Source: Apoda limacodes (Eukaryota; Arthropoda; Insecta; Lepidoptera; Limacodidae). From it: a stretch of 64,000 nt of DNA. Made by a program: the position numbers and the translations under genes. The stretch spans positions 1,426,001-1,490,000 of the forward strand of contig OX291545.1 in the NCBI GenBank assembly GCA_946406115.1. The letters are read 5' to 3'. Below the pieces are notes generated by a model. The model saw only the letters and a program-made list of their open reading frames with translations. It was not told the origin of the DNA and made no database searches. Below, in pieces: positions 36,804-47,358 of the stretch. Positions within the stretch are counted from its first letter, which is position 1. The number at the start of each line of letters is the position of its first letter.

Positions 36804-37286
36804 ATGGCGACGCTAGAGTGCAGTATAGAGGGCCTTAAGTCCTTACTACTCAACTGCGTTTATTATACCAAAGGCTTGCTAACTATTGAGAATGATCACA
36901 CTGTAAATGTCTCCAATATTATTTGGAAGAGGCAAAAACTGGTTGACATATCAAATTATCAACACACAACCCACACTGCGGTGTCTAGGCACCAGTTCAT
37001 TAAACTATTCAACAGTGTAATTATTTATCATAGTGAGTTATACACAGTTAAAACAAGCAGGCCTTATTTTCAAATCAAAAGATTTGAACTAAAAGCCAGC
37101 ATTACGGTTCAGCAGCGGCGTTTCATTTCCCGAACATTTTACAACAAATCACAAGGAGGACGAAATGAAAGAGGTTTAACGCGACAATATGAAAGAAGGC
37201 CTTCTGTAAGGGCGTTATTAATCTCAAGCATAATTTCCCCTCGGGTGATGGATGGAGATGGATGGCGTTTCAAGTTATATAAGTGA
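36804..37286 (+). CDS. Hypothetical 160-codon ORF
   Basis: The longest open frame outside the DIRS element. It starts at an ATG in a fair context (AATATGGCG) and ends at TGA. I do not recognise the product. It has no signal peptide, membrane segment or known motif; the C-terminal half is basic (QQRRFISRTF, RQYERRPSVR). Chance alone could give such a frame about once in a few hundred kilobases of DNA this A+T-rich, so coding is possible but unproven. The frame upstream at 36482-36715 is separate. No LINE or Helitron signature overlaps it, although an unrecognised repeat cannot be excluded. Confidence 0.25.
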   Translation: MATLECSIEGLKSLLLNCVYYTKGLLTIENDHTVNVSNIIWKRQKLVDISNYQHTTHTAVSRHQFIKLFNSVIIYHSELYTVKTSRPYFQIKRFELKASITVQQRRFISRTFYNKSQGGRNERGLTRQYERRPSVRALLISSIISPRVMDGDGWRFKLYK

Positions 37287-38820
37287 GGTTAACTTGGTTC
37301 ATACTTAATGACGCGAGGAATAAACTTGATCGATATTTGCGTTTCACAATACGGGAGCGTTTAGTTCATAATTTTGTTAGTACGTCGCTTGTGCAAGTAC
37401 TCTATTAAACAAATTAGTAAGAAATTTCAGCAAAAACCTAAAGCGAGCGTAATAAACATCTAAAGTGAACAAGTACAGTTAAGAAAAAACAAAATTAGCT
37501 TCTTTAATGTTTAATATTATTTCATGTCTATGATGATAAAGTGAACAGGTAGATATGAGTACATAGCTCAGAATAAAGCCAGACACTTTACCTTAAGGCA
37601 GTCAAGACGTCATGTCTTTCTTGGGTACCGTGTTGACCTTGTGTTTATTTAGATCCTTACCTGAAATAAAGAAAAAAATCTTCAGAAAACTTGAATTACA
37701 CATTTAAAAGACTAATTATAATAGTCGAAATACAGTAATACTTTTATTGGTAATCCTATACAATGGCGTCGTTTTAAAAGTTTTAAAGGAAATAAACTAA
37801 AAAAGGCTTGATTAGTTATTTTTGTTCTTGAACTTTTACACACATATAGGAAATAACATAAATATTATCTAACGTCAAATACCATGAAATCTGCCCGTCT
37901 GAAATGTACCTATCCTGTAGGATTTGGATAAAAGTGATAAAATTATATTTAATGGTCTACAGTTCACTCTGTTTATTATATTATCGTTTATTTTAAGCCT
38001 TTTAATCACTTACGAAGCTATAAAATATATAAATAAAAACATAGCAAGGCATATAGCGATACATTTTCAATAAATCGGTCCACCTGATGGTAAGCGATTA
38101 TGCAGACTATACATATTAGCTCAGTGTTTGATGGGCTTTAAACTCTTCTCTTTCTTGTGATCCTCAAAAAATATTATTAAAAATAATTAAATTTTATGAA
38201 TAGTTTTCATCTCAGACAAAATTATTTAAGTCAGACCACAATTTTAATTCTTTAATGTAAAAGATAAAGGCAGAATATTAGTTTACAAGTTATGAAAGGT
38301 CGGTATCACTAAATGAATTTCAAAGAGATTAGATCTGTTCGACCTTATGTATATTTCATTAAAGGACTTTTAACCGAAATGGTTTTACGGTGCGTTTTAA
38401 GCATATGCTGTCTGTAAATTACTCTAAAGAGAATTCTTTTTGTTTTCATCAAATTTAAAGCTAATATCGTAAATTTACTTGAATAAATGTATTTAATTTC
38501 TCAATTATATTTTGTTGATTATGAATAGTATAACAGGATAAAGATTCTGTTCTGATTTTACCCGTACGAAGATGTACCAGTGATACGAGAAACCCTAGAA
38601 GTTTCTTGACACTCTGGCATACTGTCATGGTCGTCTTCATGCGTTTAAATAATGAACCCGAACCATGATCCTTGACACCTAGTGTCACTCATTACTTAAA
38701 GTTAGAAAAGCGATAAAAAGCTATTAATTACTCCTATAATAACTTATTTTAGGCCCATTAGGTAAATATTCTTTGTAATGTAAGTAAATGTGTGTTTTTA
38801 CATTATAGTCGAAGGAGACT
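37287..38820. other. A+T-rich interval with a LINE scrap
   Basis: No gene recognised. At 38076-38112, CGGTCCACCTGATGGTAAGC is a minus-strand scrap of the family A LINE tail. Confidence 0.45.
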
Positions 38821-39160
38821 GTGGGTGTCCCATTCAAGTTTTTTCCCTGGGGAAAAACACCCACTGCTGAACAAATCTGACGACCTCTATACTGCTGGAG
38901 GTCGTCTGGTGCGTTTGCGGTCGAAACGGTCCTTGCCGTACCGCCTGACCACCGCACGCACGCACTTGCGTGACTTTGCACGCGTCCTGCGTTGCGAGGC
39001 TTCTGAGTGTGGGCTGACTCCACTTAAAATCCTCGGCACAGCCTGCACTGCTCGTCGATATCTCGGGGGGAGTTGCAGCTACTACACCGACCATCACAGC
39101 AACCGCGGTTGAGTACCTTGACTCGGCGCGTCGCCTGCGTTCACTTCTACTTAACATTCA
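38821..39160. other. G+C-rich region with strong hairpins
   Basis: Two adjacent dyads: 38821-38864, where GTGGGTGT pairs with ACACCCAC around an inner TTTTTCCC/GGGAAAAA stem, and 38879-38906, a perfect 9-bp stem GACGACCTC/GAGGTCGTC with a 10-nt loop. The following 250 bp is unusually G+C-rich (GCACGCACGCACTTGCGTG) and open on both strands (106 codons plus strand 38792-39112; 107 codons minus strand 38834-39157), but neither translation resembles a known protein. It could be an LTR or other transposon terminus, or a structured noncoding element. Confidence 0.35.
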
Positions 39161-39660
39161 ACACTACGTATTCGCCCATAGAACTTGATTAGGAAGCTCG
39201 CCGGGGAGTCGCGATACGTTGCGTTCTTCTTTTCGCTGATGTCTCATGGCAGCCTAACTAAACCTACTTGTCGAGAGGACATCGTGCATAATATGGGCCT
39301 ATAGGCTGAAGAACGGTACCACTGTATTTCTGCTCCTAAATATATTAAACCTTTAAAAAATCTTCCATCGCATTCGCTTAGTTAGGCTTATAGTTTCTAC
39401 CTTTAATAATTCGTATTAATGATACTTTTATAAATAAATAGTGCGAAATAAATAAATGTACTATTCTTATTTACAAGTTACATTTATAACTTTTATCATA
39501 GAGGGTGATAAAAAGAAGAGTGCATCACTCGGTTGCTAAATAATTTTAACTCGTGCGCCGTTGTTTTAATCCGGAGCGCATAAGCTCGAGATTCTTTTCT
39601 AGAATCCTTCGCTCCACTCTGGATTCGAAATAGCGCCCTCGCAGTAAAAATAATTATTTT
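39161..39660. other. Interval with nothing recognised
   Basis: 39190-39225 (GAAGCTCGCCGGGGAGTCGC) looks faintly like the region after an LTR, but no tRNA match is good enough. The rest is A+T-rich. Confidence 0.35.
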
Positions 39661-39775
39661 GATCACTTGGTGATAACCTTGGTGTTGCAAGCGTCCATTC
39701 GCTACGGTGACCGCTTACCATCAGGCGGACCGTAAGCTTGTTTGCCACCTTGGTAGTATAAAAAAAAAAAAAAAA
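39661..39775 (+). mobile_element. LINE 3' tail (family A) with poly(A)
   Basis: GGTGTTGCAAGCGTCC, then CGGTGACCGCTTACCATCAG, GCGGACCGTAAGCTTG, TTTGCCACC and an A-run at 39760-39775. The cleanest short copy in the window. Confidence 0.75.
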
Positions 39776-40237
39776 GTTCTGTAACAAAACGTAAAAGAAT
39801 GAGGGTAGATAGATATCTTTGCCCATAGACTTAGTACAAACTCGCAAGCACGCCAGTCGTCCCGCGATCATGGTGCTTGCAACAGCACAGAAATATCGGG
39901 AGCTCATTTCCTCGGCTAATCACGGTAAGAACCCCGTAAAACATTATGTTTAATCTGTTTGTTTATTTTAAAAAATTGGCCAGATATTTATAATCCATAA
40001 TTTGCTATTAAAGTTGTAAGATTTTCTTGTGAATATTATTTTCACTTTTTCCTTTTGTTGCTCGTATCATCACAGGGCTCGTATACGACGTACATATGCA
40101 AACCCTTAAAAGGTTACACTGTTTGGTATGAATGGGAAAGCTTTACAACCTTTTAGTGATTCACACGAAAACGGGTAAAAATAATTTTATAGTTTTGTGC
40201 TGCTATATACCCCTTATTTTATACGAAATATGGTGGA
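39776..40237. other. Interval with nothing recognised
   Basis: No coding or repeat signal accepted. Confidence 0.45.
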
Positions 40238-40468
40238 CAAGCTTCTGCCCGTGGTTTCATCCGCGCTGATATCGGTTATCGTTGTAAAATTCCAATGGCA
40301 ACTGCTCAATTATAGAAAAAATCCAACTAACACTTGATGTTTGCAAGTAGCCTATGCCCTGCCCCGGGATTCAAACTATCTCCATGCCAAATTGCATCTT
40401 AATCGGTTCAGCGGTTTAAGCATGAAGAGTTAACAGACAGACAGAGTTAGAATCGCATTTATAACATA
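40238..40468 (-). mobile_element. Helitron-like repeat
   Basis: Same family as 20534-20770: 3' end (minus strand) GAAACCACGGGCAGAAGCTT then G, interior CAATTATAGAAAAAATCC and AACACTTGATGTTTGCAAG, CGGTTCAGCGGTTTAAGC, and start side AAATGCGATTCTAACTC. The very tip of the 5' end is cut off by the next repeat. Confidence 0.6.
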
Positions 40469-40547
40469 GCGGACCCGGCCGACATTATCCTGCCCGGAAA
40501 AGCAGCGCCACATTAAATATGATATTTTAAATTTAACATTTACATTT
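40469..40547 (-). mobile_element. Helitron-like 3' end fragment (GGGTC type)
   Basis: GCGGACCCGGCCGACATTAT then CCTGCCCGG is the reverse complement of a terminus like the one at 42038-42054 (CTGCCGGGTCAGCTAG). Confidence 0.4.
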
Positions 40548-40857
40548 TTAGGGTTCCGTACCTAAAGGGTACAAACGGGTCCTATTACTAAGACTTCGCT
40601 GTCACCAGCCTGTATCTCATGAACCGTGATAGTTAGACAGTTGAAATTTTGACAGATGATGTATTTCTGTTGCCGCTATAACAATTAATACTAAAAAACA
40701 AAATAAAATAAATATTTAAGGGGCTCCCATACAAAAAACGTGAGGTTTTGCTCGATATTGATAACGGCAACAGCTTGAAATATTCACAGAATATTTAGTT
40801 ATATATTTTCTTTAAAATTAAATAATTAAATTAAAATAAAACAAATATTTAAGGGGG
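40548..40857 (+). repeat. AGGGTTCCGTACC repeat, 3'-truncated
   Basis: TTTAGGGTTCCGTACCTAAA, CCTATTACTAAGACTTCGCT, ACAGTTGAAATTTTGACAGA and GATGTATTTCTGTTGCCGC match the unit at 10133 in order. It stops at TTTAAGGGGG, where another repeat (40858) begins, and lacks the GGTACGGAACCC end. Confidence 0.65.
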
Positions 40858-41090
40858 CAGCGCCATCTACTGAGTCTAGTTGTGTTTTTAAACCTTGCAG
40901 GGATCCACTCGAACGTACATAAAAATATCATCATATTCGACCCTGCTGTTTAGGAGAAGATTAGTGACACACCAATTGTAGCGCCCTACCGGGTCCAATT
41001 TTGTTTTTAAACCATCCAGTAACCCATTGAAATATTTAGACAAAATTCCACCCAAATAGTTTTAGTAGTTTAGGTCCGGTGACAAATTGA
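40858..41090 (+). repeat. Two diverged direct repeats (AGCGCCATCTAC type)
   Basis: AGCGCCATCTACTGAGTCTA + GTTGTGTTTTTAAACC at 40859 and AGCGCCCTACCGGGTCCAAT + TTTGTTTTTAAACC at about 40980, each followed by a GGAGAAG/TTTAGGTCCGGTGAC block. It is a lepidopteran Helitron interior type, duplicated and diverged. Confidence 0.5.
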
Positions 41091-41127
41091 AATTGAATTT
41101 GAATTTGACACGTATAGAAGAAATACG

Positions 41128-41311
41128 TAGAAAAAACCGACTCACACTTGACGTTTTCAAGTAGCCTATGTCGTTTTCCGGGACTCGACTATATCCATAG
41201 CTACATTTCTACATACTTGACTATAGCATATAGCGGTTTAAGCGTGAAGAGCTAACGGACAGACAGAGTTACTTTCGCATTAGTATAGTATAGTTATAAT
41301 ATTAGTATGGA
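41128..41311 (-). mobile_element. Helitron-like repeat, partial
   Basis: Minus-strand start TCCATACTAATATTATAACT, with ACTTTCGC/GACAGACAGAGTT, AGCGGTTTAAGCGTGAAGAG, and CACTTGACGTTTTCAAGTAG as in 20534-20770. The 3' terminus is missing. Confidence 0.55.
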
Positions 41312-41639
41312 TTGGAGAGATGTTACACGGAATTTAACTAAAATCTTAGTCCTTAAATCTTAAGAAAATCTTTTTTCTAACAATAAAACATTTATCATAG
41401 AAAAAGTCCCTGACACAGGTAAATTAATTAATGTAATATTATTTGACGTAAATAGTTTAAATATAAACATAATTTAATAGAAAAGTTCCTAGTATTTCTA
41501 GTAAGTTTATGGTTGAACCGTAAATGCAGAAGATAGGTGTTTTGATTGTTGTGAGATGTCGAAAAGTTAGAATATATAATAAGTAAGTAGTAGAAATAAT
41601 AATAAAATGGATATGGTTTTTACTTTATCAAAAATACTG

Positions 41640-42054
41640 TGATTTGAACATACAATGCACTTGAGAATTTCCGAAAAACACTTATTGGTACACACACCGG
41701 ATTTGAACCAATGTTTGAACCCCGTAGAACCTGGGGCAGACGCCACACACCGGGGTCATATCATACAAAAATCAGATTATTCGTGGCTACTAAGGCTGAA
41801 GGTTTTTTGTTTGAGCGCGCTAATACCTGGAACCATCAGTGGGGTTTAAAAAAATCTTTTTGCATTTGATAGCCCAATGTTTGAGGACGGTTATAGGCTT
41901 AAAATCACGTTACGGCCCTTAAGAGCAGAGCAAAAATACAAAAAATTCAGAAAGAACGCTGAGCAAAAACGAAGTAGGAAATTGCGCGGGTGAGCAAAGC
42001 TACGGGGGATGGCAGCAATGGAAAGGGCAGAACAAACTCTGCCGGGTCAGCTAG
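41640..42054 (+). mobile_element. Helitron-like repeat with CTAG end
   Basis: Contains the recurrent phrases GGGGCAGACGCCACACACCG, GGAACCATCAGTGGGGTTT, GATAGCCCAATGTTTGAGGA, TCACGTTACGGCCC, and ends GCGCGGGTGAGCAAAGCTAC ... CTGCCGGGTCAGCTAG immediately before a T. The 5' limit is uncertain; 41640-41860 may belong to a separate SINE-like piece. Confidence 0.5.
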
Positions 42055-42999
42055 TATAATAAATAATACTATACTGCATGAAGTGATTTTATACGTATAC
42101 TGTATTAAAAGACCACTCCTGACTTTATGTATCTAAATAAATCGTATGTTCAGAATTAGTTAATGATAAAATTGACTTCCCTAATTAATAATAAATATCG
42201 ACGAGAGTAATAAATATTGTATTCAAAATGTTATGTGTCATCAAATTAGGAAACCGTAAGGCAGACTGGCATCTGCTTTGTTATAATGGTTAAACCTGTA
42301 TCGATTCATTGTCTGGCTGAGACCCATTGTAACTTTCCTTAAATCATTGAGATGCGACTAAGTAAACGTCAAAAATTTAATAAACGTCATTGTTTAGTTA
42401 GTTTATCAAACGTCACATCACCTATTCTCTTAAGTTCTGCCGAAGTTGTAAATTATCCTCACTGATAATAATCTGCATCCACTCGTACGTACCATATACG
42501 CGTATGATATATATCACTATCCGTAGAAAAGAGATGGCAATAGATATGATACTGCCTTCACAGATGGTATGGATGGAAACATGTTTACTTGTATAACCGT
42601 TCTTTTGGCAAAGATTAATAAAAAAAGTTGGTTTAGCTCAGTATGAAATTAATTTTAATATTACTCGTTACAAATAAAAATTAATCAACGTCGTTTTTCA
42701 AATTTTTTATCAAATTTTTGAACTGAGATTAATAAGTTTAGTTAAACTTGATTTTGTAAGGCTAATGACGTACTAGGTATCTAATACAAAAAACTAAAGC
42801 CTAAATATTTTTTTCTGTGGTTATTACTCTTACATTAAAGTGACTCTACAACTATCTATTTAGTATTTTTGGTGCTATGATATTGATATCCTAAAATTGG
42901 AACTATTTTCTTTTATTTGAAGAACCTGCGAAATAATTGTTAAGGGATGTAGTGTTATTACCTATAATGGGATTAAGGTCCATATGTGTTAATGTGACT
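42055..42999. other. A+T-rich interval, nothing recognised
   Basis: No coding or repeat signal accepted. Confidence 0.5.
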
Positions 43000-43131
43000 T
43001 GCCTGCTGAACTAAGAGGTGGGGAATCGATGCCTGAATAGTGTAAACATCTTGTTTTCATCATTGGGCGATGAACATTTGTGTTTGTCTTGAGTCTATGT
43101 GTTCCTATGTATAATTTATATGTAGGTATTA
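43000..43131 (+). mobile_element. tRNA-derived SINE, degraded
   Basis: The 3' body GATGAACATTTGTGTTTGTC then TTGAGTCTATG matches the SINE at 19902-20052; the B-box is decayed to GGGGAATCGATGCC (43019-43032) and the A-box is gone. Confidence 0.5.
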
Positions 43132-44077
43132 ACGATTTTTTTTCAAGTAAGTATCAATAAACATTTATACACGAAAAAAAACATTTACAACTCTCAAGAC
43201 AACAACCTCTAAGAGACAACATTTTACCATATAAAACACCTAACAAACCCTTTGCGACTTTCTGTTTCCTTCATCTATGACTGAAAGTATAACGTTACAT
43301 CCACCGCAGATTTGATACGTTCTGCAGAGAGATTTGCTGGACGCGGTCGGGTTTCGTGCACGCTCAATAATAAAGAGATTCTTGATACCTTGTTGGTACG
43401 CGTTGCGCATAAAAAAGGAACACTGTATTGTACGCGCTTTGGCCCGGTGTTTTATTCTACCAGTTTTATATGCGCATGCCACTTAATATTCACACGGCAG
43501 GCGACCTCGGCCGAATTTGGAGCGCATTAGGTTAGGTACGTTTTTAACCTACCCTTGATACTGTCTAAAGCGTGTGACTTTATTTATTATTCAAATATTC
43601 TTTACACCTAGACGAATTTGGCAGCGTTTGTCTGAAATAAAAAAATGCATACTTTTTAATGACAGTTGAAGAGACAAATACTCATAAATTGATAAACCTC
43701 CAGTTATCGGGTGAGGTCGTACGTGACTTACGTATGAATGTACAATTATGAGAATCCAATGACACCGATACGAAATTCACGCAAATGTTATTACTTTTCT
43801 AGAAATGTCTAAGTTTACACTTAACGACGGGTTATACCTACAGTTTACACTTAACGATGGGCTATACCTACATTTATGCTCAGCTTGGTTTGAATTCAGA
43901 GCATCTCATCATATTTTAAAAGTCCAACTAAGGTGTGTTCCTTCTAATGCCTTATGGTTCTGATAATTTCGCTATCTTCGCAAACAGTTCAGTCGTTCAG
44001 TGGGCAATAGAAAGACTATGCTTAGGGTTTCTGTATGCGACAGAACCCTTAAAGAGAAAATAAGTTGAAATAATTCG
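43132..44077. other. Interval with small tandem repeat, otherwise unknown
   Basis: 43240-43530 is less A+T-rich and open on both strands (80 codons minus, 72 plus) without a recognisable product. A short inverted pair TTAGGGTTTCTGT/ACAGAACCCTTAA lies near 44022-44053, a scrap of the AGGGTTCCGTACC repeat. Confidence 0.35.
43812..43871 (+). repeat. Tandem duplication, 30 bp x 2
   Basis: AGTTTACACTTAACGACGGG + TTATACCTAC repeated directly with two substitutions. Confidence 0.9.
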
Positions 44078-44325
44078 ATAGGCAGGCCACATAGCTTATA
44101 GAACAGATGAAAGATAGGGAAATAAGGTTCTAGAGTAAATATTAAGAGACGGAAAAGGCAGTGTGGAATGCCCCTTTGAGTAAAGTGAAGATCTAGATCT
44201 ATTAAGACCGCAGGAAATCACTAGACACAAGAGGGTCAAACCAGTTAGTTTTAAAAATCACTTGAGGAAACCTGTGTCTAGCAGTGCGTCTCGTGGCTGA
44301 TCGAAGATAATGATGACAATGACAC
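44078..44325 (+). pseudogene. Decayed LINE C-terminus and tail (RTE-like)
   Basis: Begins GGCAGGCCACATAGCTTATA and GAACAGATGAA, corresponding to the WAGH-(I/V)-A-R..D motif, then ATAAGGTTCTAGAGT (KVLEW), AAAAGGCAGTGTGGAATGCC (KRSVGRP region), and AGACCGCAGGAAATCACT. It finishes with GTGTCTAGCAGTGCGTCTCG and GGCTGATCGAAGATAATGAT, equivalent to GTCCAGCAGTGGACGTC...GGCTGAAATGATGATG of intact RTE-like LINEs. Frameshifts and lost codons make it inactive. Its tail family is the same as the remnant at 26962. Confidence 0.6.
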
Positions 44326-44879
44326 AAATAAAGGAGAAACATTTGATCGAAATAGTTACAAAAAGAGAAATACTTTGTGCTACGTCAGGGCTATATGATT
44401 CAGAGTTTTGTGGATACAGTTATATACGGAAATGATAATTAGAAGCTTCCTTATAATACTTGATACAGTATCTGGCAAAGTACCGAGGAAGGACATAGCT
44501 ACCTGCCAACGTCAAGTATCAGTCGGTTTTTTGAAGTGAAAACTTCTTTAGCGGCGTTGTGCACTTTTTTTGGTATGGGTAAAAAATGATAAACTCGCGT
44601 CAGGTCACGTGTCCTAATCGTGGAAATTCGTAAGACGGAAACCGTAATGCCACGCCTATTATAATTTTTGTTTTTAGTATTCGCGATTATGAGTAGTACA
44701 GGGAGGTTAGATATGGAATTTTAATTCTATGACAGATTGCGATGTCAAATATACTACGTCAAAAAAGTAAATAAACAAACAATGAAATACATGTCTTGTG
44801 ACATATTTGAGTGCTAAGCGCGAATCGTGTGTAAAGGTTTTCACTTCTGCAGGCACTCCCGGAGTGCAACTCGTTTTTT
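44326..44879. other. Interval with nothing recognised
   Basis: No coding or repeat signal accepted. Confidence 0.45.
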
Positions 44880-44961
44880 TTTTCTATAATTGAGGAGTTG
44901 CCGTTGAAATCTTACACCGATAACCGAACTTAGGGCGGGTGGAACCGCGGGAAAAAGCTAA
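44880..44961 (+). mobile_element. Helitron-like 3' end
   Basis: TTCTATAATTGAGGAGTTGC, ACACCGATAACCGAACTTAG, then the dyad GCGGGTGGAACCGCGGG and AAAAGCTAA before a T. Truncated at the 5' side. Confidence 0.55.
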
Positions 44962-45020
44962 TGTGAAATATATATGAATAAGAAACGAACAAAGTGGGTG
45001 TCGTTCCTAGCACGCATTAA

Positions 45021-45478
45021 GTTAGGGTTCTGTAGAATGAAAATTATTGCGGATATCTAATAAACTTATGAACGAATTTTGTCCAAACAATTTTGATTGG
45101 TAGTATTATATTGTGATATTTTCAAGATATTTAAATCACGTGATTTAAAAGTTTGAGGTAGGAATTTTTTCAACTTTGCAAATTATAAATTTTAGAGAGA
45201 AAGTTTTTTAAAAACCTCAAATGCATTTCTGAAGTATTATTTAGCGATACCCCTCACCATGGGAACGCAAACGCAAGAAAATAAAATTTCATCCCTAGGT
45301 TTAATGTAGAAAGGATAATTTTTACAACAAATCTGTATGGCGGTACATTAAATCTCATTCGAATCGATGCAAACGCGGCGGAATTATAAGGCTGTGTATA
45401 ATTATGGACATGGACGGACGGACAGATGGCATGACAAATTTATAAGGGTTCTGTTTTTGCCATTTAGCTACGGAATTC
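45021..45478. repeat. AGGGTTCTGTA...CTACGGAA inverted-ended repeat
   Basis: Starts GTTAGGGTTCTGTAGAATGA and ends CATGGACGGACGGACAGATG ... TATAAGGGTTCTGTTTTTGC, CATTTAGCTACGGAA. The outer ends are inverted to each other (AGGGTTCTGTAG / CTACGGAA-TTC). A common lepidopteran non-autonomous unit, distinct in its interior from 10133. Confidence 0.55.
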
Positions 45479-45983
45479 AAAAAAAAGAGCATTGGTAATA
45501 TATAAATAAAACTGAATATATGTATAGTTAATATATTTATACATTTACATTTCATTCATAGTCAAAAAGGGTGTATACGTATATATAATATTAAGATAAA
45601 GATAATTATTTTAAAATTATTAACAATTTAAGAATCATTACATATTATTTACGGACTCATTAGTTTAAACCACAAAATTAAACGATAACTCAACAATAAA
45701 CGCAACTGCAATATAAGTGTTTAATAGTGTTTGCTTCTGTACAAGATGATTCAAGATTAACATTCGATTTGAAATACATGTATGTTGAGAAGCTCTAGGG
45801 CGTCAGACAAAATAAAATATTCATGTTGGTTACCCAAATTATTATTTTTTTAACTATAGATCTTGTAACCTATTAAATATTTTCTACAATTACAAAACTT
45901 GTCTACAATTACTTTCGTCACTTCTAGAACACACAAATTATTATGTCGTTTACTTTAGACCATCCATTATTAAGTATTTGAAA
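45479..45983. other. A+T-rich interval, nothing recognised
   Basis: No coding or repeat signal accepted. Confidence 0.45.
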
Positions 45984-46280
45984 GATCGAGCTTTGCTCGT
46001 TTTTTTTAACGACGCTATCGAAGTAGTTTTAGTGTTGCTGTGCGTCGGTGAAAATAATAATAGTACTACTCGCCAATAGATGTCAGGAAGAGTCATATTT
46101 TTCAATTTATCATTGCCTGTAAACACGGATAAAACGAAGTTTTCTAAAAATGAAACCTAGCTAGATCGATTTATGGCCCCCAAAACCCCGTGCATACTAA
46201 ATTTTATGAAAATCGTTGGAGGCGTTTCCGAGATTCAGATTATATATATATATACAAGAATTGTTCGTTTAAAGGTATTA
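45984..46280. repeat. Interspersed repeat (GATCGAGCTTTGCTCG type)
   Basis: One end is a small hairpin GAGC-TTT-GCTC; the interior has CCTAGCTAGATCGATTTATG, GCCCCCAAAACCCCG and TGAAAATCGTTGGAGGCGTT; the far end has a TA run and TACAAGAATTGTTCGTTTAA. I recognise the pattern from lepidopteran genomes, probably Helitron-like, but the termini are not diagnostic. Confidence 0.45.
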
Positions 46281-47283
46281 TATATATTTTTATTATAAAT
46301 TTCATATAAGCATTGAAGTAACACTTAGTATCATTGTCAAATACTGAATGTAAAACTAAAATTTATTGTTAAATTTCATCTTCATTTCTTTAAAAGAATT
46401 CTACAAAGCGTCAGTAAAAATATAATACTCCACAATGCGGGTGTAGCAAAACTGTAATAACTTACAGTTAACTTTAAGTTTTTAGGTGGACACTCGCTAC
46501 GGCTCTATAAAATTTAAAAATTAAAACTAACGGCTGAGCAAGATAAGTGCAATAATAGGTAGTGTAGTAACGACTTGGCATTGCAACTGACTGCGTGCAA
46601 CCCTGCACTCTGATTTATAGCGTGCAATTTACACAATGTTGGTGTATTAACATACGAACACGCTCAGACCATTGTTACAAAGCGAAATGGCATCATTACT
46701 TAAATTAAAAATAAGATGTTACAATTTTGCGAGTCAACAAAGATAAACTCAAGGTTACGCTAGTTTGTACAGATGTGTTAAAACTGAAAATTAATATATT
46801 GAATAAGGTAGGTAGTCATAATTATTTTGTAGTAGTTTGCTAGGTCATTATTTCCTTATATGTATTTAAATAAGAACGATATCACCAAAAGGTAAAAGAA
46901 TATGGGGCAAGTAGGAGTGTGGGTACTATCGTTGACTTTTACGTGAATTCGTTGGTTTCCAGAGTGATCCATAGTCTGTCAAACACTCCTCCTAAAGTGG
47001 ACACACAGGAGACTTGAGTCACGTCACAGCAACCTCCTTAGAGTTTATCATAAGCGACTGGGCTGAGATAGAGGCTGCGAACCCAGTATTATATTGAAAC
47101 ACATCTTGAGATAAAAATGTATCCTTTACATAAAGTTAAAAAAACAATTACAGAAATATAAAATATCCGTTTATTAAAAGTCGAACGAAAATAATATAAA
47201 ATATGTTTATAGGCACCCACAAACTAAGGAAATACAAGAAATAAAAAATATTAAAAACATTTAATAAATTTAACGGGACTATT
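46281..47283. other. Interval with nothing firmly recognised
   Basis: 46550-46720 is less A+T-rich (ACTGCGTGCAACCCTGCACT) and could be regulatory. 46900-47090 is also less A+T-rich, without a recognised product. Confidence 0.35.
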
Positions 47284-47358
47284 GTACCTCATGAAATAGA
47301 GCATCCTAGTTCTAAGTAATGTATTAAATGGTTCGATTCCTGCAAGGGGGCCGATAAG
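47284..47358 (+). repeat. tRNA-related sequence (SINE head or tRNA pseudogene)
   Basis: A perfect Pol III B-box GGTTCGATTCC (47330-47340) in a T-arm-like context, with an A-box-like CTCATGAAATAGAGCATC 40 bp upstream. The acceptor and anticodon stems do not pair, so it is not a functional tRNA. Confidence 0.35.

Noticed and set aside
39190..39225. Primer-binding site of an LTR element after the G+C-rich block
   Set aside because: GAAGCTCGCCGGGGAGTCGC has no good match to any tRNA 3' end I can recall.
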